Assembly (NCBI RefSeq): GCF_014324365.1 | Contig: NZ_QEIG01000008.1 | Span: forward strand, 186,001 to 250,000 | Direction: 5' to 3' | DNA from: Algoriphagus sp. AK58 | Lineage (GTDB): Bacteria > Bacteroidota > Bacteroidia > Cytophagales > Cyclobacteriaceae | Length of the DNA stretch: 64,000 nt | In this document: piece by piece, positions 36,512 through 45,060 of the stretch | Layout: each line of letters begins with the position of its first letter | Numbering within the stretch: position 1 is the first letter of the stretch | Notes under the pieces: generated by a model | Seen by the model: only the letters and a program-made list of their open reading frames with translations | What the model was told of the DNA's origin: nothing | Database searches by the model: none | Made by a program: the position numbers and the translations under genes

Positions 36512-39500
36512 ATGAATTACCCGAAAAACCTACGTAGCCTGCTCTTTTTGCTTGTGCTGTTGGGAGTAGGTTTGGCTTCTTGCTCCAAAAAGCGGGAAGG
36601 CCAACCGAAAGTGCTGGTTTTCAGCAAAACTGCTGGATATTATCATGAATCCATTCCAAATGGGATCGCTGCAATCCAAAAATTGGGAGCAGAAAACGGC
36701 TTTGCGGTAGATACCACCAAAAATGCCGAGTTGATCAATGAAGAAAACCTTGCTCAATATGCAGCGGTCATCTTCTTAAGCACGACTGGTGATGTTTTGG
36801 ATCACTACCAAGAGGCGGATTTCGAACGCTACATCCAATCAGGAGGTGGCTTTGTCGGAATTCACGCCGCCGCTGACACGGAGTATGAGTGGGGCTGGTA
36901 TGGACGATTGGTCGGTGGATATTTCTCAGACCATCCAGGCATCAACGATCCTCATCCAAACGTGCAGCCTGGAAAAATCACCAAAACGGGCGAAAAGCAT
37001 CCTTCTGTAGACTTTTTGCCTGAATCTTGGGAGCGTACCGACGAATGGTACAGCTATAAAAAAGTCAATCCAAACACCAAAAAACTCTTACTACTCGATG
37101 AAGCTTCCTATCAGGGAGGTGCGGACATGGGCGAGCATCCGATAGCTTGGTACCATGATTTTGACGGAGGCCGTGCTTACTATACCGGAGGAGGTCATAC
37201 CAAAGAATCTTATGAAGAAGCTGACTTCTTGAAGCATCTATTGGCGGGTATCCAATATGCTATAGGAGAAAATGAAGAGTTGGACTACAGCAAAGCCAAA
37301 TCCAAGCGCACACCAGAGGAAAATAGATTCACCAAGACTACCCTTTCCATCGGTCAGTTTACCGAACCGACAGAAATGACTGTACTGCCAAATCTGGATA
37401 TTTTGGTTGCCCAAAGAAGAGGAGAAATCCTCCACTACAATAACGCCACCGGCGAACTGAAAGAAGTCGCCAAATTGGATGTGTACTGGAAAACCGAAGT
37501 GAAGGGCGTGAATGCGGAAGAGGGTTTGATGGGCTTGCAAAAGGATCCAAATTACGCTACAAATAATTGGGTGTATGCCTTCTATTCACCGACTGGCGAT
37601 CAGGAAATTAACCGACTTTCCCGATTCAAGTTTGCCAATGGAGTCTGGGATATGGCTTCCGAACAAATCATTCTCGAGCTGTATTCCCAGCGGGACATCT
37701 GCTGTCATACCGGTGGTTCGATCACCTTTGACAAGGACGGAAATTTGTTCCTGTCCACGGGTGACAACTCTACTCCATTCAATCAGCCTGGCTCCAAATA
37801 CACACTCAACGGCTACGCTCCACTCGACAGTCGCGATGGCAACAAGCAGTGGGACGCCAGAAGAAGCTCCGGCAACTCCAACGATCTAAGAGGAAAAATC
37901 CTCCGAATCAAAGTAAATGAAGATGGAAGCTATACCATTCCTGAAGGCAACCTGTATCCTCAAGGCACAGAAGGCACCCGACCTGAGATCTATGTTCAAG
38001 GCTTGAGAAACCCTTATAGAATCTCTGTAGATCAGAAGACCAACTTCCTCTATTGGGGTGAAGTAGGACCTGATGCCGCCAATGATTCGCTTGATGTAAA
38101 AGGTCCGCGTGGCTACGATGAAGTAAATCAGGCAAGAAAAGCGGGGCATTTTGGATGGCCATATACCATTGGAAACAACTTCGCTTATCGGGAATTCAAC
38201 TATGAGACTGGACAGACGGGTCAGGCCTTTGACATTAACGGACCGGAAAACAATTCTCCAAACAATACCGGTTTGAAGAAACTTCCTCCGGTAGAGCCTG
38301 CCTTTATCTGGTATCCGTATGCAGTATCTCCTGATTTCCCTCAATTAGGTACAGGAGGACGTAATGCCATGGCTGGTCCTGTGTACTATTCCGATATGTA
38401 TCCTGCAGAAACACGCATGCCTGATTATTTTGACGGCAAGTTGTTTATCTATGACTGGATCAGAGGATGGATCAAAGTAGTGACTATGCAGGAAAACGGT
38501 GATTTTGACAAGATGGAACCCTTCATGAAAGGCACCAAATTCAACGCTTTGATGGATATGGAAATGGGTCCCGACGGTAAAATCTACATTCTCGAATATG
38601 GAAACGGCTGGTTTACCAAAAACCCGGATGCAGGTCTCTTCCGAATCGACTACAATGGAGGAAATAGAGCTCCAGTGGTGGCAGACTTGAAAGTAGACAA
38701 GACTTCAGGTAAGAATCCGCTTACCGTGACCTTGACTGCATCTGCCTCAGACCCTGAGAAAGATCCATTGACTTATACCTGGGACCTTGGCAATGGTGAA
38801 ACCAAAACTACCAGCGATCCTACCCTAACCCATACTTTTAACACCGTGGGTGAATACGAAATAAAAGTGACAGCCAACGATCCTGCTGGATTGGCAGGAA
38901 CAAGCACCTTGGTATCTGTGTATTCAGGTAACGTTGCACCAGTGGTGACCATCCAAGTAGAAGGCAATCAATCCTTCTACTTCCCCGGTAAGAAGGTAAG
39001 CTACTCTGTTTCTGTCTCAGATGAAGACCATCCTGATGCAGCTTCTGATATGTCTAGCCTTTATGTTGCAGCGGACTACCTCCAAGGCATCGATCAGGCA
39101 GAAGCAGATATGGGTCATAAAATCATGAGCGAAGCGATGACTGGAAAGTCTCTGGTACAATCCCTGACCTGTAAAACTTGCCATAAGGAAAATGAGGCTT
39201 CTATCGGGCCTTCTTATACCGAAGTAGCTAAAAAATACAGAGAAAGAAACCGTGATTACCTGGTCAACAAGATCAAAAATGGTGGTGGAGGAGTATGGGG
39301 AGAAACAGCCATGCCTGCCAACCCAGACCTGAAAAATTCAGAGGTCAATGCTTTGGTGACTTACATCCTTTCCCTAAGAAAAGAAAGCAAGCCAAGTCTA
39401 GCCGCCAAAGGAACCGTGGATCCGACTTTAGGCAATCCTCCTTCTCCAACCGGCTCTTTGGTATTCTCAGCTTCTTATACCGATAAAGGAGGCGAAAATA

Positions 39501-39955
39501 TCAAACCAATGACCGGTTCTTCCTCCTTGGTATTGATTCCAAATACCGTGGATTTGGCTCAGGCCGGTGATTTTGCAACGTATACCAAAATGGTCTTCGA
39601 CGGCAGAACCTTGCTGATGGTACCTAATACCAAGGGCTCATTTGCACTGCCTGCCATTGATTTGACAGGAATTGGTTCGGTGACTTTGATGACAGCTTCC
39701 CAAGAAGCGCTTAAAGCTCCGGTCAAATTTGAGATCCGACTGGACAGTCCTACCGGGCCTGTGGTTGCTGAAGGATTCCATCAGGAAAGTGAGGGATTCA
39801 AAGCACCAAACATGCCTATCCTAATGCACCAGGCAAACATCCCAGTATCTGGAACCACGGACGGCAAAAAGCATAAGCTTTACTTCGTAAGTGATGCCAA
39901 TGGTGCTGAACTGGGAACATTCATTCTGACAGGAATCACCTTTAATGCGAAGTAA
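36512..39955 (+). CDS. Lipoprotein fusing ThuA, PQQ-type sugar dehydrogenase, PKD, cytochrome c and CBM-like domains
   Basis: The ATG at 36512 gives 1147 residues with a lipobox GLASC (Cys24); a TTG at 36488 only lengthens the leader. Domains in order: ThuA (about 32-255; VLVFSKTAGYYHESIPNG, GGGFVGIHAAADTEYEW), soluble glucose/sorbosone-dehydrogenase propeller (about 275-705; DICCHTGGSITFDKDGNLFLSTGDN, EIYVQGLRNPYRISVD), PKD (about 730-815; VTLTASASDPEKDPLTYTWDLGNGE), cytochrome c with CKTCH at 887-891 and candidate axial Met934, and a C-terminal beta-sandwich like CBM6 (about 985-1147). It may oxidise a sugar and pass electrons to its own haem in the periplasm. Exact substrate unknown. Confidence 0.93.
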   Translation: MNYPKNLRSLLFLLVLLGVGLASCSKKREGQPKVLVFSKTAGYYHESIPNGIAAIQKLGAENGFAVDTTKNAELINEENLAQYAAVIFLSTTGDVLDHYQEADFERYIQSGGGFVGIHAAADTEYEWGWYGRLVGGYFSDHPGINDPHPNVQPGKITKTGEKHPSVDFLPESWERTDEWYSYKKVNPNTKKLLLLDEASYQGGADMGEHPIAWYHDFDGGRAYYTGGGHTKESYEEADFLKHLLAGIQYAIGENEELDYSKAKSKRTPEENRFTKTTLSIGQFTEPTEMTVLPNLDILVAQRRGEILHYNNATGELKEVAKLDVYWKTEVKGVNAEEGLMGLQKDPNYATNNWVYAFYSPTGDQEINRLSRFKFANGVWDMASEQIILELYSQRDICCHTGGSITFDKDGNLFLSTGDNSTPFNQPGSKYTLNGYAPLDSRDGNKQWDARRSSGNSNDLRGKILRIKVNEDGSYTIPEGNLYPQGTEGTRPEIYVQGLRNPYRISVDQKTNFLYWGEVGPDAANDSLDVKGPRGYDEVNQARKAGHFGWPYTIGNNFAYREFNYETGQTGQAFDINGPENNSPNNTGLKKLPPVEPAFIWYPYAVSPDFPQLGTGGRNAMAGPVYYSDMYPAETRMPDYFDGKLFIYDWIRGWIKVVTMQENGDFDKMEPFMKGTKFNALMDMEMGPDGKIYILEYGNGWFTKNPDAGLFRIDYNGGNRAPVVADLKVDKTSGKNPLTVTLTASASDPEKDPLTYTWDLGNGETKTTSDPTLTHTFNTVGEYEIKVTANDPAGLAGTSTLVSVYSGNVAPVVTIQVEGNQSFYFPGKKVSYSVSVSDEDHPDAASDMSSLYVAADYLQGIDQAEADMGHKIMSEAMTGKSLVQSLTCKTCHKENEASIGPSYTEVAKKYRERNRDYLVNKIKNGGGGVWGETAMPANPDLKNSEVNALVTYILSLRKESKPSLAAKGTVDPTLGNPPSPTGSLVFSASYTDKGGENIKPMTGSSSLVLIPNTVDLAQAGDFATYTKMVFDGRTLLMVPNTKGSFALPAIDLTGIGSVTLMTASQEALKAPVKFEIRLDSPTGPVVAEGFHQESEGFKAPNMPILMHQANIPVSGTTDGKKHKLYFVSDANGAELGTFILTGITFNAK

Positions 39956-39977
39956 TAACTATAAAAATCCTATCACC

Positions 39978-40046
39978 CTGGCCTGTGTCCTCACAGGCCA
40001 GTAAAATTAAAGCCAGCCCGAACTCATTTCAGGCTGGCTTTTTTAC
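39978..40046 (+). terminator. Double hairpin terminator after the 36512 gene
   Basis: The first hairpin (39978-40001) has ten perfect pairs (CTGGCCTGTG and complement) and a four-base loop. The second (40009-40041) has ten perfect pairs (AAAGCCAGCC and complement) and runs into a T-tract. The second is the classical terminator. Confidence 0.9.
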
Positions 40047-40064
40047 TTTAGCATAAAGGGGAAA

Positions 40065-40415
40065 TTAAGAGAAGTTACAAACCGAATTCGAAGGCTTCCA
40101 AATCACTTTTTGGTCATTTAAATCTGATAAACTTATTTCTCCTTCTACTCTATTTCCTTCACAGTCTTTCACGATCAAAGCCCAATTGGCAAGTGGGTCA
40201 CAAGAACCAAAAAAGAAAACCGTCTCGCCCTGATACCTTGCTTGACTCAAATAAGAGTACTCCGAAAAACCCGGACCACTCATCTCTTGGATTGCAGATT
40301 TGATCCAAGCAAGATCCTCTACCGGATTCTCGACTCCACAAACCACCGGTCCTTCCTCATCATTACAGGAAAAAAGGAGCGCAGAACAAACTAAAAGGAA
40401 AAGATACTTTTTCAT
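40065..40415 (-). CDS. Small lipoprotein of unknown function
   Basis: The 116-residue product has a clear lipobox (LLFSC, Cys17) followed by NDEEGP. The mature part contains further cysteines (VVCGVENP, FGSCDP, KDCEGN, SVCNFS), which could form two disulfides. WIKSAIQEM and ARYQGETVFFFGSCDP resemble small secreted proteins common in this phylum. I cannot name a function. It converges on the 36512 gene. Confidence 0.72.
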   Translation of the reverse strand: MKKYLFLLVCSALLFSCNDEEGPVVCGVENPVEDLAWIKSAIQEMSGPGFSEYSYLSQARYQGETVFFFGSCDPLANWALIVKDCEGNRVEGEISLSDLNDQKVIWKPSNSVCNFS

Positions 40416-40564
40416 AGATACAAAGTTTTTGATTTAGTAATGATACGAATAGGATAGGTCATTGGCTACAATACCATAAAAAAAGCCACCCTAATCAATT
40501 CAGAGTGGCATATTTGGATTGATTCTTTCGAAAATACCTAGGCGGAATAATGGATTTTTAGAAA

Positions 40565-40592
40565 TATCGAATGTCGAATATTGAACGTCGAA
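40565..40592. repeat. Short TCGAAT-type micro-repeat
   Basis: Four near-copies of TCGAAtg/TCGAAta/TtGAAcg/TCGAAc occur in 28 bp in the gap between the small lipoprotein and the NIPSNAP gene. Confidence 0.5.
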
Positions 40593-40610
40593 CTCAGAAC
40601 CTCCTACCTC

Positions 40611-41354
40611 TTATTTCATCGGAGAAAAAGGCAAAGCCTTGTAAAATACCGCATCGATCTTTTCCACGATTTTACCGTCAGCTTCTGAAGCATCTCGAGC
40701 CTTGATCCAATCCGGATCGGCAACAAATCTCTTGAATGCCTCATTGTAGGCTTCCTTAGAATCATGGCCAAGGATATACACCAACTTAGGCTGAGATCCG
40801 TCTTTCTCCACCGTCAACCAATAAGGATAGTTTTTCAAACCCTGTCTGGCAAACAATTCCCGGGTATGGTCCCGAAATCGGGTTTGGATATTCTCGATTC
40901 TCCCCGGCAAACAATAGTAGGTTCGCATTTGAAGGATTCCGCTTGGCTTGGGCTTTTTATGATCATTCAGGTTATTAGCCCAAACCATGAACGTCTGATC
41001 CACTTTTTGAACCAAGGGACCATTGGCCTCAGAGGCAGTTCGTGCTGCCACCCACTCTGGGTCGTTGGCAAATTTGTTCCAAAGTACATCTCGCGAAGCC
41101 TCGTCTGGATACCCCAAAATGAAAGTCAAAGTCTTATCCGGATTTTCCTCAGAGATAAAATAGGCGACATTTTCGATCCCGTTTTTCTTAAACAGTTTCA
41201 AAGTATGATTCTCAAATCGCTTGATCAGATCAGGCATTTTTCCTTCATGGGCGGTATAAGTCCGCATTTCGAAGTACTTAGACTTGATGCCCTGTTGGGC
41301 AAAGGTGACTACCGCCAAGGTCAGGGCGAGCAGCAGAGTGGTGATTTTTTTCAT
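40611..41354 (-). CDS. Exported two-domain NIPSNAP-family protein
   Basis: The ATG at 41354 gives 247 residues with a signal peptide (cleavage near TFAQQG); a longer in-frame start adds 15 residues of no family. Two NIPSNAP ferredoxin-like domains are visible, each beginning with the same pattern: FEMRTYTAHEGKMPDLIKRF and ILQMRTYYCLPGRIENIQTRF, with HTLKLFKKNGIENV and HTRELFARQGLKNY following. The biochemical role of bacterial NIPSNAP proteins is not established; exported ones are common near sugar-oxidation genes. It lies downstream of the TMEM220-like gene on the same strand. Confidence 0.9.
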   Translation of the reverse strand: MKKITTLLLALTLAVVTFAQQGIKSKYFEMRTYTAHEGKMPDLIKRFENHTLKLFKKNGIENVAYFISEENPDKTLTFILGYPDEASRDVLWNKFANDPEWVAARTASEANGPLVQKVDQTFMVWANNLNDHKKPKPSGILQMRTYYCLPGRIENIQTRFRDHTRELFARQGLKNYPYWLTVEKDGSQPKLVYILGHDSKEAYNEAFKRFVADPDWIKARDASEADGKIVEKIDAVFYKALPFSPMK

Positions 41355-41377
41355 CAGGTTTAAGGGTTTGATTTTAT

Positions 41378-41531
41378 TGGAAATTGATTTGAAATACAAG
41401 GAAATAATTGGAAATACAACTGAAATCTTGTCTCCTTTGGAGGTAGAAATACCTTGGAAATACCTCTTGAAATCTATTTCTACCCTTATTTCATCGAGCG
41501 AAGCGAGTTGTATTTCTACTGTATTTCTATA
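41378..41531. repeat. Cluster of GAAATAC / GTATTTC words between the NIPSNAP and TMEM220 genes
   Basis: About ten copies of GAAATA(C) or its complement lie within 154 bp, in both orientations (for example GGTAGAAATACC and GTATTTCTAC). Inverted pairs could fold into several alternative hairpins. Confidence 0.5.
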
Positions 41532-41543
41532 GTCTTAAATTTT

Positions 41544-41912
41544 TTACTTTTTCCAAGCTTTATACAATGCCGGACTAAGTACCAGTGCAATGGTAAGTAG
41601 ACCGAAGGTCTCCCGGTTTTCTTCCATTTGCGGAGTCTTCATGGTCAGGTCTTTTTGGGCCCACTCATCGGCAATCCAATCCCCTACTCCTCCCGGAAAA
41701 AAGTAAATCGCTCCGAGGACTGCCAATATGACCACCAAGGTCAACGGTAGTTTAGGAAAAATCCCCCTCACTCCGAGTAAACAAAAGATCATCGCTGCGC
41801 CATAAATGCTCACCCAGACTTCCGGATCAGGATCGTTAAATTGCCAGTAAGCAAAGAGGGCAAACAGGAAAAACCAGATACTGAAGTAGATTTTATTGAA
41901 TCGCATAGGCAT
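41544..41912 (-). CDS. TMEM220-family membrane protein
   Basis: The 122-residue product has four hydrophobic segments (about 8-22, 33-50, 56-75 and 102-118). The motif FAYWQFNDPDPEVWVSIYGAAM matches the transmembrane protein 220 family, which is shared by bacteria and animals and has no known biochemical function. It precedes the NIPSNAP gene by about 190 nt on the same strand. Confidence 0.85.
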   Translation of the reverse strand: MPMRFNKIYFSIWFFLFALFAYWQFNDPDPEVWVSIYGAAMIFCLLGVRGIFPKLPLTLVVILAVLGAIYFFPGGVGDWIADEWAQKDLTMKTPQMEENRETFGLLTIALVLSPALYKAWKK

Positions 41913-42031
41913 TTGGGTTGATGCGCTAAACTAAGCAATTTCAAAAACAAACCATCCTGCCTGGGATAATCGGTCGAGAATGATTTTTAGCAGAAAAATG
42001 ATCCTATTTTACAGCCAAAATTCCTGACCTT

Positions 42032-42583
42032 ATGGCTCAAATCCGAATCGCCAAAACAGCATATGATCTTCAGGGAATTCTGGACCTTCAATGGGAAAAC
42101 CACCTCAGTCGTGTTTCTGATGAAGTCAAACAGGCAGATGGTTTTGTCACGGTAAGACACACCCCTGAGCAGCTCCTAGCCCTTCAGTCCATCGCCCCCC
42201 ACGTGATCGCCTTAGAAGAGGACCAGGTGGTGGGGTATATATTGGCAATGACCAAAGCCAGCCGTGATTTGATTCCCGTTTTGGTCCCCATGTTTGATCA
42301 GTTTGATCAGATCTCCTACCGTGATAAAAAGATATCCGACTATGAATACATGGTAGTGGGCCAAGTATGTGTGGCAAAAGATCAGCGGGGAAAGGGACTT
42401 TTTGATCAAATGTATGAAGCCTACAAAAACCAATTCTTCAGCCAATTTTCCTTTGCCATCACCGAGATCGCCAAAAGCAATACCCGATCATTGGCAGCAC
42501 ACAGACGGGTCGGCTTTGAGGTCATTCACGAGTTTGAAGAAGTAACCCAATCCTGGGCAATTGTGGCTTGGGATTGGAAATAA
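42032..42583 (+). CDS. GNAT-family N-acetyltransferase
   Basis: The 183-residue product has the GNAT core: MAQIRIAKTAYDLQGILDLQ, YMVVGQVCVAKDQRGKGLFDQMYEAYKNQF and ITEIAKSNTRSLAAHRRVGFEVIHEF. DQRGKGLFD is the acetyl-CoA binding loop. The acceptor is unknown. A terminator-like hairpin follows at 42676, so it is a single-gene unit. Confidence 0.9.
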   Translation: MAQIRIAKTAYDLQGILDLQWENHLSRVSDEVKQADGFVTVRHTPEQLLALQSIAPHVIALEEDQVVGYILAMTKASRDLIPVLVPMFDQFDQISYRDKKISDYEYMVVGQVCVAKDQRGKGLFDQMYEAYKNQFFSQFSFAITEIAKSNTRSLAAHRRVGFEVIHEFEEVTQSWAIVAWDWK

Positions 42584-42675
42584 ATTAGAAGCAGGTCAGA
42601 GAAGGATAGTTGACCTAGAAATGAAAATTAAATTAGTCTTACTTATAGGGTAATAAGTAAATGATTGGGTAAGGA

Positions 42676-42707
42676 AACGGGGACTTACGGGTTCCCGTTT
42701 TTATTTA
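42676..42707 (+). terminator. Intrinsic terminator after the GNAT gene
   Basis: Eight pairs (AACGGGGA against TTCCCGTT, one G-T) close an eight-base loop and are followed by TTTTATTTATT. Confidence 0.75.
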
Positions 42708-42761
42708 TTAGAAATTAATTCCTTACCTTTTGAATACATAGATGGAATAATTCATTCAAAT

Positions 42762-43046
42762 ATGGCTATTTCAGAGCAACAACAAGAAATAATCAAGAGA
42801 GCTGCCCATAAATATCACCCCAAATTTATCGGCATTTTTGGTTCCTACGCACGAGGAGATCAAGCTATAAATTCTGATTTAGATATCTTGATCGATTTCG
42901 AGGAAAATGTGAATCTCATTGATCTGATTGGTCTAGAGCAAGAACTTTCAGAACTGTTGGGTTTGAAAGTTGATTTAGTAACTCAAAAATCGATTTACCC
43001 GCCGCTTAAGTCGATAATTGAAAATGATTTAATCAGAATTTTATAG
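42762..43046 (+). CDS. MntA-type minimal nucleotidyltransferase antitoxin
   Basis: The 94-residue product is a minimal nucleotidyltransferase with an exact GS-x10-DxD motif (Gly27-Ser28 ... Asp39, Asp41; [23 protein letters not shown]). In MntA/HepT pairs this enzyme AMPylates a tyrosine of the HEPN toxin and so inactivates it. It lies one base before the HEPN gene, in the order seen in such modules. All catalytic residues are intact. Confidence 0.92.
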   Translation: MAISEQQQEIIKRAAHKYHPKFIGIFGSYARGDQAINSDLDILIDFEENVNLIDLIGLEQELSELLGLKVDLVTQKSIYPPLKSIIENDLIRIL

Positions 43047-43047
43047 G

Positions 43048-43389
43048 ATGAAGAAAGATCCTTTGATTTATCTCAACCATATTTTTTCCTGCATCCAGAA
43101 AATCAAAGAATATACCCACGGATTCAGTGAATCTGACTTTCTTCAGAAGCCTGTCATACAGGATGCTGTTATCAGAAATCTCGAAATAATTGGTGAAGCC
43201 ACTAAAAAAATACCAATCGAGTTTCGAGAAAAATATCCTCATATTGAATGGAAGAAAATTGCAGGAATGAGGGATAAACTCATTCACGATTATATAGGAG
43301 TGGATCTTTGGGCTGTTTGGGGTGTAGTCAAAAACATCTTACCAATCTTGGAGACTGAGCTAATTTCCATCATCGAGGACATGGAATAA
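43048..43389 (+). CDS. HepT-like HEPN (DUF86) RNase toxin
   Basis: The 113-residue helical protein carries the active-site motif R-x4-H-x-Y exactly: Arg75, His80, Tyr82 ([14 protein letters not shown]). The tyrosine is the residue AMPylated by the MntA partner. HepT cleaves tRNA or mRNA in other bacteria. The preceding gene encodes the antitoxin, separated by one base. The module looks complete. Confidence 0.92.
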   Translation: MKKDPLIYLNHIFSCIQKIKEYTHGFSESDFLQKPVIQDAVIRNLEIIGEATKKIPIEFREKYPHIEWKKIAGMRDKLIHDYIGVDLWAVWGVVKNILPILETELISIIEDME

Positions 43390-43406
43390 GTAGATTAATC
43401 CAAAAC

Positions 43407-44861
43407 CTATGGATTAGGGAAAAGCCTAAACACCGGATTCGGACGATGCGCCTGCCGTATCAACTCCTCCAACTCAGCCACTTTTTCCGAATTCGCTTCT
43501 GCAAGGTTTTTACTTTCTCCTGGATCAGAGGCCAAATCAAATAACTCCACAGTCGTTTTTGAAGGATCTTTCACCTGATACTTTACCAACTTCCAATTGC
43601 CCTGACGTACAGCCTGTCTTCCGCCCAACTCATGAAATTCCCAATACAGATGATCGTGACGAGATTGATCTGATTTGCCCAAAAGCGCTGGCAAAAATGA
43701 AATTCCGTCAATTGCGTCAGGTACTTTTTCCCCTAAAATATCAGCCAACGTAGGCAACCAATCCCAAAAGGCGGATACATGATCAGATTTACTTCCAGGT
43801 TTCACTTTTCCCGGCCATTTGACGATCATCGGCACCCGGATTCCCCCTTCATACAAATCCCTTTTTAAGCCCCTAAAAGGTCCATTGCTGTCGAAGAACT
43901 CAGGATCTGCTCCTCCTTCAAAATGGGCTCCATTATCTGAGGTGAAGATCACGAGGGTATTTTCTGCGAGACCCAGTTCTTCCAATTTGGCCAAAACTTC
44001 ACCCACATAGCGATCAGTTCGCTCCACCATCGCAGCAAACGCAGCATGAGGAAAAGATTCGGACTGGTAGCCGGGAATTTTCATTTCAGGTCCATAGTCG
44101 CCTCCTTCAGGTGCCTGATGCGCTTTTTCCTCCCCGAATTTTGCCCGATACTTTTGGAAAATAGCATCATCCGGTGCCGCCAGTTCGGCATGAGGCATCA
44201 CGATCGGCATGAAAAGGAAAAAGGGATTTTTCTGATTTGATTCAATAAAAGCCAAGGTCTTTTCCTGAATCAAATCCGGAGCGTAAGTCACTTTATTGGT
44301 CCAGTCATTTCCCGGAAGATCCACTTGGGTTTGATTTTCCCAGAGGTAAGCGGGATAATAGCGATGGGCGTAGCGCTGACAATTATACCCGTAAAACTGC
44401 TCAAAACCCTGATTGCTCGGATCACCGGAAGTACCTACAAAACCCAAGCCCCATTTCCCAAAAGCCCCAGTCGCATAACCTGCTTGCTGAAAGATCTTGC
44501 TCAGCGTCTGAAGCGTGTCCGGCATGGGATATTGCCCTTCGGGCTGAATCTCAAAATTGCCTCGAACTGGAGTGTGCCCGGTGTGAAGTCCAGTAATCAG
44601 GGCCGAGCGGGAAGGGGCACACACGGGTGCCCCGGCATAATGCTGAGTAAAAAACATCCCTTCTCTAGCCAGACGGTCAATATTTGGGGTCTCAATGTAC
44701 TGTTGTCCCAAAAAGCCCAAATCTCCATAGCCCAAGTCATCGGCAAGGATGAAGATCACATTGGGAGTAGAGGAATCAAACGGAGAATCCGGAGTCGAGC
44801 TTTGACAAGAGACAAGGCCAAAAAAAGCTCCGAAAATGAGCGCGATGGAGGAGAATTTCAT
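43407..44861 (-). CDS. Formylglycine-dependent sulfatase, lipoprotein
   Basis: The ATG at 44861 gives 484 residues and a proper lipoprotein signal (FFGLVSC, Cys19); the longer in-frame start at 44927 would lie inside a hairpin. The sulfatase fold shows the metal aspartates in ILADDLGYGDLG (41-42), the formylglycine site CAPSR with Cys81, LITGLHTGHTPVRGN and GKWGLGF. DNGAHFEGG completes the metal site. It hydrolyses sulfate esters, probably on a polysaccharide. It needs a formylglycine-generating enzyme encoded elsewhere. Confidence 0.94.
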   Translation of the reverse strand: MKFSSIALIFGAFFGLVSCQSSTPDSPFDSSTPNVIFILADDLGYGDLGFLGQQYIETPNIDRLAREGMFFTQHYAGAPVCAPSRSALITGLHTGHTPVRGNFEIQPEGQYPMPDTLQTLSKIFQQAGYATGAFGKWGLGFVGTSGDPSNQGFEQFYGYNCQRYAHRYYPAYLWENQTQVDLPGNDWTNKVTYAPDLIQEKTLAFIESNQKNPFFLFMPIVMPHAELAAPDDAIFQKYRAKFGEEKAHQAPEGGDYGPEMKIPGYQSESFPHAAFAAMVERTDRYVGEVLAKLEELGLAENTLVIFTSDNGAHFEGGADPEFFDSNGPFRGLKRDLYEGGIRVPMIVKWPGKVKPGSKSDHVSAFWDWLPTLADILGEKVPDAIDGISFLPALLGKSDQSRHDHLYWEFHELGGRQAVRQGNWKLVKYQVKDPSKTTVELFDLASDPGESKNLAEANSEKVAELEELIRQAHRPNPVFRLFPNP

Positions 44862-44893
44862 GCTGGAAAATAACCCAAAATGGATTAAAACAG

Positions 44894-44929
44894 AAATGGG
44901 AAGCATTTCTTGAAGAAAGCTTCCCATTT
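44894..44929 (-). promoter_or_regulatory. Strong leader hairpin upstream of the sulfatase gene
   Basis: Arms of 11 bases (AAATGGGAAGC and exact complement) enclose a further TTTCTT/AAGAAA pairing. It lies 33 bp before the sulfatase start on the same transcript strand and no U-tract follows directly. Confidence 0.5.
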
Positions 44930-45060
44930 AATAATCTGAAAACCATAGTCTTCAAATCACTCCAAGCTACAGTTTATGTGGCTTTTCCCAGTTGCCCGAG
45001 TCAAAACCGACAGTCTGCAGTCGCTCCGAAGAGCATGTCCCAATTTTCAGATACCTTTTT

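Noticed and set aside
40764-41363. 199-codon plus-strand open frame antisense to the NIPSNAP gene
   Set aside because: No recognisable domain; the opposite strand encodes clear NIPSNAP repeats.
44862-44927. 22-residue longer start for the sulfatase
   Set aside because: The extension lies in the leader hairpin and would hide the clear lipoprotein signal that begins at 44861.
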